Below, piece by piece: positions 38,405-46,627 of a stretch of DNA of 64,000 nucleotides. The translations under genes were made by a program, and so were the position numbers. Position 1 is the stretch's first letter; each line of letters opens with the position of its first letter. The notes below the pieces were generated by a model that did not search any database, was not told where the DNA came from, and was given only the letters and a program-made list of their open reading frames with translations. Origin of the DNA: Desulfobacterales bacterium (GTDB lineage: Bacteria > Desulfobacterota > Desulfobacteria > Desulfobacterales > JADGBH01); assembly GCA_015231595.1 (NCBI GenBank), contig JADGBH010000014.1, positions 1 through 64,000 of the forward strand. Direction: 5' to 3'.

Positions 38405-39784
38405 ATGGAACTTGGTGTCGGTGGTAAAATTCACGGAATAGGTCTTAGTTCTTTTCTTCAAATGGTTCAGATGGAAAAAACTTCTTGCACCTTAAAAGTA
38501 AGTTCACATAATAACATAGGTCGATTATATTTGTTAGATGGAAACTTAATTGATGCCGAAACAAATACAAAGAAAGAGCTTGATGCTGCGTATGATATTA
38601 TAGGATGGGAAGATAGTTTAATTGAAATAGAAAATCATCAAAAAGATCGAAAAAAGGTAATAAATATACCTTTAATGTCTTTATTAATGGAAGGTTTAAG
38701 ACGAAAAGATGAAAAAAAGCCAGAGCCTGAAAACGATAGTCAAGAAGAAAAAGAACCTGAATTAGAATTTGATTTAGATCCGAATCTTACTATAGATGAT
38801 TATGAAGATGATGACGATTTTGATCTTTTTGATATTAATAAAGATACATCGATTCATGCAAAAGATATTGGAAAAGAAGGGGAAACAAAAAAAGAACTAT
38901 ATTTAATTGAAAAAAATTTAACTAAAAAGAATTACTGGTTAGTAATTGAACATGCAAAAAAATTGGGGGTGATTGATAATACACTATCTAAAGAGACTAA
39001 AGATTTAATTGAAAAAGCTGAAGCCCAGAGGCGAGATAGATTTTTGCTTTATTACAAAAAAATTTCTACAGGACAAGATCCAATTGTAGGCACTCAGCTT
39101 CGTAAGATTGCAAATAAAATTATAGATCAATTAAAGAATTCAGATTTTAAGAAAGCTAGAGTAATATTAGATTCCCTTGACCTTCCACGTTCGAGCATTG
39201 TTAAATTAGCTATTCAAAAAATATTTAGAGATTCAGAAGATGAGCAGGATTTAATCGATATAATTTCTCAGGAATGTTCAAAAATTGTCAACTCTATAGA
39301 AGAAATTAAAAATTTAAGAAAACTTAAAGAAAAAGATTTATCGAGCCTAATGAATAATATAGTTACTCTCATGTGGGAGGATGTTGTAAAAAAACATATG
39401 ATAGGATCATGGGCAACTATATCCCACGGATGTGAATCTATGGAGGATAGCGAATATAATAAAGTTGTTGAAGCGGCATTTGAGCAACTTAAAAATACAG
39501 ATTCCAAGTCAATTCGTCAGGGGTTAGACGGACTTGGTCTTCAGAGAGCAAGTTTATTAAGAATGAGTTTACAGAGAATTTCCCGGAATTCAATGGATAT
39601 TAAAGAATTAAAAAATACCACTAAAGAAGAAGCTGGTATTCTTTCCAATTCCGAAGAACTGGAGGCTCTCTGGAAATTAAAAGAAAAAGATAAAACTCCT
39701 TTTATTAGCAATATTATTTATATCTTATGGGAAGAAGTAACTAAACGACACATGGAAAAATCATGGGAAATTCTATATAACTAA
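38405..39784 (+). CDS. DUF4388 domain protein with duplicated C-terminal helical repeat
   Basis: Starts at the ATG at 38405 (GGAAAGG 12 bases upstream; the frame opens earlier at a TTG). Residues about 1-105 form a DUF4388 (PATAN-like) domain: 'GIGLSSFLQMVQMEKTSCTL', 'GRLYLLDGNLIDAETNTKK'. An acidic linker follows (110-160). The C-terminal half contains two related copies of about 105 residues, each ending 'LRKLKEKD..MWEDVVKKHM' or 'LWKLKEKD..LWEEVTKRHM'. DUF4388 proteins often accompany signalling and surface-motility systems. Downstream of the kinase-like gene, so probably its partner. Confidence 0.75.
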   Translation: MELGVGGKIHGIGLSSFLQMVQMEKTSCTLKVSSHNNIGRLYLLDGNLIDAETNTKKELDAAYDIIGWEDSLIEIENHQKDRKKVINIPLMSLLMEGLRRKDEKKPEPENDSQEEKEPELEFDLDPNLTIDDYEDDDDFDLFDINKDTSIHAKDIGKEGETKKELYLIEKNLTKKNYWLVIEHAKKLGVIDNTLSKETKDLIEKAEAQRRDRFLLYYKKISTGQDPIVGTQLRKIANKIIDQLKNSDFKKARVILDSLDLPRSSIVKLAIQKIFRDSEDEQDLIDIISQECSKIVNSIEEIKNLRKLKEKDLSSLMNNIVTLMWEDVVKKHMIGSWATISHGCESMEDSEYNKVVEAAFEQLKNTDSKSIRQGLDGLGLQRASLLRMSLQRISRNSMDIKELKNTTKEEAGILSNSEELEALWKLKEKDKTPFISNIIYILWEEVTKRHMEKSWEILYN

Positions 39785-39790
39785 TAGATA

Positions 39791-42151
39791 TTATGGCCTT
39801 ACCGCTTGAACTGCCCCGCATTCAGAAGAATTAAATTGCTCCCTTACCCAATTATTTTCTACTTTTTTTAATACATCAACTACTTCATATTTCCACCCAT
39901 CTGCAAATCTCATAAAATTATTTGATGTCCAATACCATTTTTCGTTTCTTACAGGTAATTCTAAATTGTTATTCAATACCCCTTTAAGTTCATTTATGTT
40001 TGGAATTCGCCAATCAGTATATCCTCCTATATTTAGGCTTTTAATATATGCTTGTGCGTCTTTATAATTAATGCATTTTCCAAGTTCTAAGCTTGAATCT
40101 AAAATATACCACATAAGTCCTGTTTTTTTATCAGTAAGAATACTGTCGTTGTTTTCAATAAAACGGTTTTCAAAGCTTTTTTTTATGGCAGCTCTTACTT
40201 TTTCTTTAGCTTGTTCTCTTCTTTTCAATTCTTCGTTTGCGGCAATAATTTCTAAGTGCTTATTGATTTTTTCCGTTATTGGTGATTTAGAATAAGCCTG
40301 TAAATAATCTGTAAATACTTGTTTTGCAGATTTATAATCTGTTCCAAATCCTTCAGCTTTTTCGACGAGTCCTTCAAATATTTTTCTGTATTTTAGCCGT
40401 TCATAATAGATGTTTTGAGATTCAAATAATTCAATGCATCTTTTGTTATTAACATATATATCTATATAATTTTGAGATATTTCTATACATTTTTCCCATT
40501 CTTCGGTTTTTCCATATTCTTCTATTTTGTTTTTTACGAAGATGTAATATTCTTCGTTCATGTTGTAGATTAGCTGATTAATTTCGTTTTTATATTTCCC
40601 ATTAGGATGTTTAGTTAAATAATCAAAATAGCTTTTAATTTTTATATCAGGCTCAATTGTTGTTAATTCCTTTGCGATTGTAAAATCTCTTTTATCTATT
40701 AAGACGGCAACTTCATCAATCTTTGTTTTTATTTTAGCAATATATGGACTGTTAGGATATTTATTGCTAAATTCATGAAGTGGTTTATAAGCTGTTTCAT
40801 ATTGATTATTTTTTATATCATTTTCAGCTTTTTCAAAATATTCTTTAAAATCTCTGTCTTCTATATTTTTAGTTATTTGATTTATTTTTTCTTTAGCATT
40901 AATTGTATAGTCGCTTTGTTCATGGGAATTAATATAATCTTGAAGAAGTTTTTGTTTAACCTCTAAGTCTGGTTTTTTATCCACGGTTAAGATAAGGTTT
41001 TTATATTCGGCATCCATTTGTTTCTTATTAAGATAATAGGATACTCCAACGTAAGCAAGACCTCCAACAAAGGATAATAGAAAAGCAATATAAAAAAATA
41101 TCTTGAGAATTTTTTGTATATTTACTCCTATTTTTGTGTCTTGTATATCTGAAATAATTTCCCAACCTTTTTGTTTTGCATAATCTATTATGTAATCTTT
41201 AGCTTCTTCTTCGTCCATTCCAAGTTCAAGACCAGTTTTTATAAGTTCGCTCAGATATTCCGATCTTATTTTTCCATCCATTCCTGCTACATCAATTACT
41301 GTATTTAATTCTGTATAATGATATGAGGCTATAGTAATATCATAGGAAGCTTTTGTTTCTTCAGATTTGAATATCGCTATGCAATGACCAGCCAAAATCC
41401 CACTCGCAGTTATATTGGCATCTTTGCTTCGTACTTTAAGTATTTCAGATTCCCTTTCTTTTGAAGCCCTTTGGAGTATTTCAATAGATGAAGATGGAGA
41501 CATATCAAGAAAATCATAAAGGGAAGCTTTTCCAATAATTCTTAAATTTTCGCTAATACCTTTTTCAAGAGCTTTATCAAGGGGTTTTACTTTACTGGAG
41601 ATGCCTTTAGCTGTTTTTTCTATTGGACAAGTAACTCTAGATCGAACCTCTTCTTCAGAAATAATGTGAAGCTTAGCAAGTCTAACTATTTCATCTTCAG
41701 TAATATAGCCTTTACTCATTTTGAGAGCGAGCTGCTTGTCCATTTCTAATAGTTTTTCTTGCTTCTTTTGTTCAATTCTATCTCGAATATCATTTTCAGG
41801 AAGAGAATGGATTTTTGCAAGTTGTGCTATCTCTTCGTTCGTTATAAAGCCTTTGCTTAATGTAATTTTAAGATGCTTATCGAGCTCAATAACTTTTCCC
41901 TTTTCTTTTTCAGCGAGTATTTTTTTTGCATCGCGAGCTTCCTTTGCTCTAAGTTCAGCATCACTCATTACTTTTTTTATTTCTGGAAGCAAACCAATAT
42001 ATTGTTTTGCTTGAAGAGCTTTTGTTGGATGATTACGAAATCTACTCCATTCACTTTGTTTCTTCTTGATCGCAGTAACAATTACTGTTGGGTTATTCTC
42101 AGGCGGATCAATAGAAAGTTCTAAAAGAATATAAAAATTATCTCTATCCAT
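39791..42151 (-). CDS. J-domain-like / membrane / DUF1566 multidomain protein
   Basis: Last gene of the Hsp70 cassette. N-terminal 60 residues ('FYILLELSIDPPENNPTVIV', 'EWSRFRNHPTKALQAK') resemble the J-like module found beside Hsp70 genes but contain NHPTK where classical J-domains have HPD. Charged helical repeats follow ('KGFITNEEIAQLAKIH', 'KGYITEDEIVRLAKLH'), then one transmembrane helix near residues 358-380, a helical stretch to about 665, and a C-terminal DUF1566 domain ('LMWYILDSSLELGKC', 'YTDWRIPNINELKGVL'). I chose the ATG of MDRDNF; a TTG lies four codons earlier. Topology implies the J-like part is cytoplasmic and DUF1566 is outside. Confidence 0.72.
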   Translation of the reverse strand: MDRDNFYILLELSIDPPENNPTVIVTAIKKKQSEWSRFRNHPTKALQAKQYIGLLPEIKKVMSDAELRAKEARDAKKILAEKEKGKVIELDKHLKITLSKGFITNEEIAQLAKIHSLPENDIRDRIEQKKQEKLLEMDKQLALKMSKGYITEDEIVRLAKLHIISEEEVRSRVTCPIEKTAKGISSKVKPLDKALEKGISENLRIIGKASLYDFLDMSPSSSIEILQRASKERESEILKVRSKDANITASGILAGHCIAIFKSEETKASYDITIASYHYTELNTVIDVAGMDGKIRSEYLSELIKTGLELGMDEEEAKDYIIDYAKQKGWEIISDIQDTKIGVNIQKILKIFFYIAFLLSFVGGLAYVGVSYYLNKKQMDAEYKNLILTVDKKPDLEVKQKLLQDYINSHEQSDYTINAKEKINQITKNIEDRDFKEYFEKAENDIKNNQYETAYKPLHEFSNKYPNSPYIAKIKTKIDEVAVLIDKRDFTIAKELTTIEPDIKIKSYFDYLTKHPNGKYKNEINQLIYNMNEEYYIFVKNKIEEYGKTEEWEKCIEISQNYIDIYVNNKRCIELFESQNIYYERLKYRKIFEGLVEKAEGFGTDYKSAKQVFTDYLQAYSKSPITEKINKHLEIIAANEELKRREQAKEKVRAAIKKSFENRFIENNDSILTDKKTGLMWYILDSSLELGKCINYKDAQAYIKSLNIGGYTDWRIPNINELKGVLNNNLELPVRNEKWYWTSNNFMRFADGWKYEVVDVLKKVENNWVREQFNSSECGAVQAVRP

Positions 42152-42196
42152 ATTATTGACCAAATAAATTCAAGTTTAAAATTAACAAGTTTAAAA

Positions 42197-43855
42197 TTAA
42201 TGAATTACAATGCTTTGGCATCTTACTTTTGCTTCTTCAAGTTCTTTTCCGCTAATAACTGAAGTTGTTTCAATGACAGCATTAACTGAGCGCGATTCAG
42301 TTCCTTCAACAGCAGTTATCTGTAAGCGGCCTTCTTTATTAAGTTTGAAATAAATATCTATCGGCATATCAGCGGGAAGACTTGGAGGCAAAGACAAAAT
42401 AGCTGTTCCAATTTCTACAGCATTCTTAATGTCTATTTTTTGTTCGCTTATTTCGTCTTCCATAATCCTTATAAGAACTGTGTCTTGATTAGCTACACCT
42501 GTATGGAAAGTTTTTTTGCATTCAGCAGGAACAGATGTATTTTTTAGTATAAGGTTAAAAATTATGTCAATATTTTGAGGATTACGAACAACTACCCCAA
42601 AACTTTTGCTTGTTACATCTTTGATTTTAATGTTAGCTCTTTCTACTGCTGCGAGAGTATATCCTGTTTCTGAAGCTATTTCTTTTGCGACTTCTTTTAC
42701 TCTAGTAGCGGTAACCGATTCAAGGTCAATTTCATTAGTTTTTTTCGATGTTTTTTCAGCGAGTTTTTTTATCATACCATCATTTAAGGACAGCTTCCAT
42801 CCGTAAATAGCAGCTCCTTTTGCTACTGCTCCATCAGGGTCAAACATTTTGGGATCCATTCCAAATTCTTGTTTTATCCTTAATGGAACTTGAGGCATAC
42901 GGGTAGATCCTCCAACAAGAATTATTTCATCAAATGTATTATAACCTTTCTTTTTTGCTTCATCAAGCATATCGTGTGTAAAAGCGATAGTTCTTTCAAG
43001 AAGGTCTCTTGTAACTTCTTCAAACTTTTCCCTTGTTAAATCGACTTTAACTCTTTCACCTCCATGGGTAACTGATACAGTAGTTCTATCTCTCTGGCTT
43101 AAAACTTTTTTTGATTTTTCAGCGGAAAGCTGTAGGTCTTGGCATGTATCAGGATCATCTAATATATCTTCATCAGTATTTGTAAGTCTTTGAAACTCTT
43201 GAACAAAAGAAGCTACAATCCTGTCGTCCCAGTCTTTGCCGCCTAAATTATGATCTCCTCCAGTACAGATAACTTCAATTGAATCGGGCTGAATTTCAAT
43301 AAGGGTAATATCAAAAGTACCGCCTCCGAGATCATACACTAAAACGACTTTTCTTTCGTTTGATTCTACTGTTCCATAAGCAATAGCCGCCGCTGTAGGC
43401 TCATTAATTATTTGACGAACATTATACCCTGCAATTTCTCCAGCCATTCTGGTAGATTCTCTTTCATTGATTCCAAAATATGCGGGGCAGGTAATAACTA
43501 TATCCGTTATTTTCTCATTAAGATATTGTTCAGCATCAATAATAACTTTTTTTATAATGTATGAAGAAATTTCTTCAGGCTTATAATATTTATTGTTATA
43601 TTCAAATATGTAATTCGGATCCCCCATGGAACGTTTAATATAACTTACCACTTCTTCTGGATATAATTTAGAACTTTCTTTAGCCACATCTCCAACAACA
43701 ACCGTGTCTCCATCAAAAAAAACTACAGACGGAGTAACGGGCTGATTTTCTGCATTCGGAATTATTACAGCTTTTCCGAAGTCGTCAACATAAGCTATAG
43801 ATGAATAGGTTGTTCCTAAATCAATCCCATAAATTGTTTTCATTGTTTTGCTCAT
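42197..43855 (-). CDS. Hsp70 (DnaK-like) chaperone, short form
   Basis: Hsp70 ATPase with all three phosphate motifs: 'GIDLGTTYSSIAYVDD', 'VYDLGGGTFDITLIE' and 'VGGSTRMPQVPLRI'. The substrate domain is present but the C-terminal lid is short: 552 residues against about 640 in DnaK, and there is a coil insertion near 375-410. It is more like accessory Hsp70s than housekeeping DnaK. Good GAGAGGA site before the ATG. It sits between a GrpE-like gene and a J-like gene, making a complete accessory chaperone set. Confidence 0.92.
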   Translation of the reverse strand: MSKTMKTIYGIDLGTTYSSIAYVDDFGKAVIIPNAENQPVTPSVVFFDGDTVVVGDVAKESSKLYPEEVVSYIKRSMGDPNYIFEYNNKYYKPEEISSYIIKKVIIDAEQYLNEKITDIVITCPAYFGINERESTRMAGEIAGYNVRQIINEPTAAAIAYGTVESNERKVVLVYDLGGGTFDITLIEIQPDSIEVICTGGDHNLGGKDWDDRIVASFVQEFQRLTNTDEDILDDPDTCQDLQLSAEKSKKVLSQRDRTTVSVTHGGERVKVDLTREKFEEVTRDLLERTIAFTHDMLDEAKKKGYNTFDEIILVGGSTRMPQVPLRIKQEFGMDPKMFDPDGAVAKGAAIYGWKLSLNDGMIKKLAEKTSKKTNEIDLESVTATRVKEVAKEIASETGYTLAAVERANIKIKDVTSKSFGVVVRNPQNIDIIFNLILKNTSVPAECKKTFHTGVANQDTVLIRIMEDEISEQKIDIKNAVEIGTAILSLPPSLPADMPIDIYFKLNKEGRLQITAVEGTESRSVNAVIETTSVISGKELEEAKVRCQSIVIH

Positions 43856-43888
43856 AGCAAATCCTCTCTTTCATGATGCTTATTTTTT

Positions 43889-44584
43889 TTAAATTTCTTT
43901 ATCTTTATATTGATAAACCGCAACCATTTCAGGCCGAATAACTTTTCCTTCCCATTCATAACCCGGACGCAAACTTTCAGCAATAGTTTTATCTTTTAAT
44001 TTATCATCTATTTCAATTTTTTTTAGAATTCTTTGTTTGCTTGCATCAAAGTTGCCCTCTGATATAAAAGATTCGACTCCAAGCCATGAAATTATGTTTT
44101 CAAGATCAGGAGGGATAGATTCAACAAAGCTAAGTAATTTAATTGATTCTTCAGGAGTTGCTTCATGATCCTTATAATAGCTAATCATTTTTCTAATATC
44201 ATCAATAATTTTAATCAAGTCTAATATTGTACTTTTAAAATGAGATTTTACAAGATTATTTTTATAATCTTGTAGTTCTTTGTGAAGGTCGTCAATTATC
44301 TTATCTTTATGGGCATCATATTTAATTTTATCATTAAATTCACTGATTACCTGATTTATCTGTGTATTGAATTGATCATTTAGACTATCAAGTTTGTCCA
44401 TAATAATTACAATATCTTCATTGTTTTTTTGAGCTAATTCTTCATATGGCACAGCGAAACTTTCTTCATAAGCGGCTCTACCTGAACTTGACCTGTCTTC
44501 GGAAAGTTCAGAGTTATCATCAGGTATTGTTACATCTTGTTTTTCTTCAATATCATCTGCGGTCACTTCTTTAATATCACTCAT
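43889..44584 (-). CDS. GrpE-like nucleotide exchange factor
   Basis: 231 residues from the ATG at 44584 (AAGGAG upstream; the frame opens 18 bases earlier at a TTG that overlaps that site). An acidic N-terminus and a long coiled coil (about 60-145) are followed by a C-terminal 'PGYEWEGKVIRPEMVAVYQY' that resembles the GrpE beta-wing. Position immediately before the Hsp70 gene supports the role. The match is weaker than for housekeeping GrpE. Confidence 0.75.
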   Translation of the reverse strand: MSDIKEVTADDIEEKQDVTIPDDNSELSEDRSSSGRAAYEESFAVPYEELAQKNNEDIVIIMDKLDSLNDQFNTQINQVISEFNDKIKYDAHKDKIIDDLHKELQDYKNNLVKSHFKSTILDLIKIIDDIRKMISYYKDHEATPEESIKLLSFVESIPPDLENIISWLGVESFISEGNFDASKQRILKKIEIDDKLKDKTIAESLRPGYEWEGKVIRPEMVAVYQYKDKEI

Positions 44585-44614
44585 TTTAATACTCCTTATC
44601 AATAAATATTTTTA

Positions 44615-46315
44615 TTATTTTTCAGGAATAAGTCCTGAAATTTTGTAATTAAATTCATAGGATAAAAAATTATTCCATTCACTATCAAAAATAGTTTTTA
44701 TCCTTGTTCCATCTTGAGGCCCTACTGGTTTTCCGTAGGAAAAAAACCAATTAATGATAGGCTGTCCAGTAAAGTTAAATATGATCCAATATTTTCCAGG
44801 AGATATCAAGACTTTTGATTGAGTAAAATCAAAATCAACCCATGAATAACCAGCAGCATATTTCATATCATCAACAAAAATTATGTCACTTGTAGCTACA
44901 TATTTTGATAGCTTATTTTTCTCATCTCCAATAAGTTCGACCCATAACTGGCCGTTTCCTCCAAATTTATGGAGGGCGAGTCCGATTTTTTCTAAAAGCA
45001 TAGGCTTTTTTAATACAAATACTTGAGCATACTGCCGACCTTGGGTTGTAACATATTCAGCAGTTTCCACCATAAAATTTTTTTTCATCTCCATTGAGCC
45101 CTCATCTCCTTCTTTAATAGAGCCTTGAGCAAGAAGAAAATTAAAATTTTCTGGAAAGTCTAAATTTCCAAAAATATATTTTGACGTATATTTTAGTTCC
45201 TTAAGGGTTTGTTCAGGTATTATTTCTGGTAATTCCACAGGAGGCTTTATGGGTATTTTTTCAAAAGCAACTTCCATTTTTGGGGACAAAAGCATACCTT
45301 TTGGACCATAATTCATTCTTTCAGCGGATAAATGTACTTCATCAGAAAAAAAATTAGATGCTATGATTTCTTCAAATTTTGGCTTTTCAGTAGAACCTTT
45401 AGGTTGAGTCCATCTTAATAATCCGTCTTGGCAGGTTTCATTATTATCTAATCCAGTTTCTATTCTTATGAATCGGTTACTTACAAAAAAATTAGTGCTT
45501 TGGGGGTCAAAAGGAACCCATCCATAATCAGGAAAATAAACTTCAATCCAGGAATGACGGCCTTCAGCAAGCTTGACAGTGAGTTTTGAGTCTTGTAAAA
45601 CTATTTCGTAAGGTTCTTTTAATGTCACTCCATTTACAATTTTAGCTGGAATACCGACTGATCTCATTAAAGCGGCAGCAAGGTGGGAATAATTCTGGCA
45701 ATTGCCTTTACCATTCTTAAGAGAATACATTGCATCATAACTTTCTGGGTTAAGTACATAATGCATATGATCAATTACCCATGTTAGAATTTTTTGAACA
45801 GCATCAAACTGATTTTTTGCACCATTTGTTATTTCTTCAGCTTTAGCATGGATTTCATCATTTGTAGAAGGCACTTGTTCTGTTGATGAAAGATACAGTT
45901 TTATATCATCAGGTAATTTATCAAGGGGAAAGGTAGCTTTAGATTCTATAGGTTTTAAAATAAGTTTATTCTCAATATTAATCTTTACTGACGCTGATAT
46001 AGTTTGATTAGGGGATAAAAAATTTACTTCAATTATTTTATTACCATGCCGATCAATTTTTTCTTCTTTTTTTGAAGGCTCTGGAGAGAAAATAAAATCT
46101 GATTTTTTAATGTTTTGTTTAAAGGTTGGTGAATCAAAAGATTGTGGAACAACATAGCTTAAACTAATTTTTTTTGTTTGTTTTGCCGGAATTATTTTTT
46201 GAGTCATTTCATAATTAATGTTAGATTTTTGCTCACCATTTACAATATAATTTTCAGCAAATGTAAAAATTGGTAAACTACATAATAAAACGATATAAAA
46301 AATTATTTTTTTCAT
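44615..46315 (-). CDS. Exported transglutaminase-like protein
   Basis: Signal peptide at residues 1-20. Transglutaminase-like cysteine protease core with the triad C206 ('GKGNCQNYSHLAAALMRSVG'), H254 ('GRHSWIEVYFPDYGW') and D270 ('VPFDPQS'). Residues about 400-560 form a beta-rich C-terminal domain with a single 'WINFNFTGQ-like' sandwich pattern. Acts in the periplasm, probably as a protease or amidase. It is the first gene of the minus-strand Hsp70 cassette, 30 bases before the grpE-like ATG, which is unexpected for an exported enzyme. Confidence 0.85.
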   Translation of the reverse strand: MKKIIFYIVLLCSLPIFTFAENYIVNGEQKSNINYEMTQKIIPAKQTKKISLSYVVPQSFDSPTFKQNIKKSDFIFSPEPSKKEEKIDRHGNKIIEVNFLSPNQTISASVKINIENKLILKPIESKATFPLDKLPDDIKLYLSSTEQVPSTNDEIHAKAEEITNGAKNQFDAVQKILTWVIDHMHYVLNPESYDAMYSLKNGKGNCQNYSHLAAALMRSVGIPAKIVNGVTLKEPYEIVLQDSKLTVKLAEGRHSWIEVYFPDYGWVPFDPQSTNFFVSNRFIRIETGLDNNETCQDGLLRWTQPKGSTEKPKFEEIIASNFFSDEVHLSAERMNYGPKGMLLSPKMEVAFEKIPIKPPVELPEIIPEQTLKELKYTSKYIFGNLDFPENFNFLLAQGSIKEGDEGSMEMKKNFMVETAEYVTTQGRQYAQVFVLKKPMLLEKIGLALHKFGGNGQLWVELIGDEKNKLSKYVATSDIIFVDDMKYAAGYSWVDFDFTQSKVLISPGKYWIIFNFTGQPIINWFFSYGKPVGPQDGTRIKTIFDSEWNNFLSYEFNYKISGLIPEK

Positions 46316-46470
46316 CTTAGTGTTTCCTGAAAAATTACTAATTAAAAGTTATTCTTTCGCTTATCAAAAAAAGGTAAAAGATTTCAATCTTTATTTTATA
46401 TAAAAACTTAAATGTTGAAGAGAATTATTTACCTTTTTTATGATTTAATAAGCAAGTTTTGATTATTAAC

Positions 46471-46549
46471 TGACATACTATTCAGATATTTAAGGCTAAA
46501 TTAAAGGTAATTTAAATTATAAATACAAAAAAATAGAAATTATATGTCA
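46471..46549 (+). repeat. 79 bp dispersed repeat, copy 4
   Basis: 'tgacatactattcag' to 'atagaaattatatgtca' in the 312-base gap between the divergent transglutaminase and histidine kinase genes. I see nothing else recognisable in that gap. Confidence 0.85.
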
Positions 46550-46627
46550 TTTTATATTGTCTGAGTCAAAATTTTAAAAATAATTATACTTTTTTTTATT
46601 TGCGATTATTTAATTCTCTGTTAGTAT

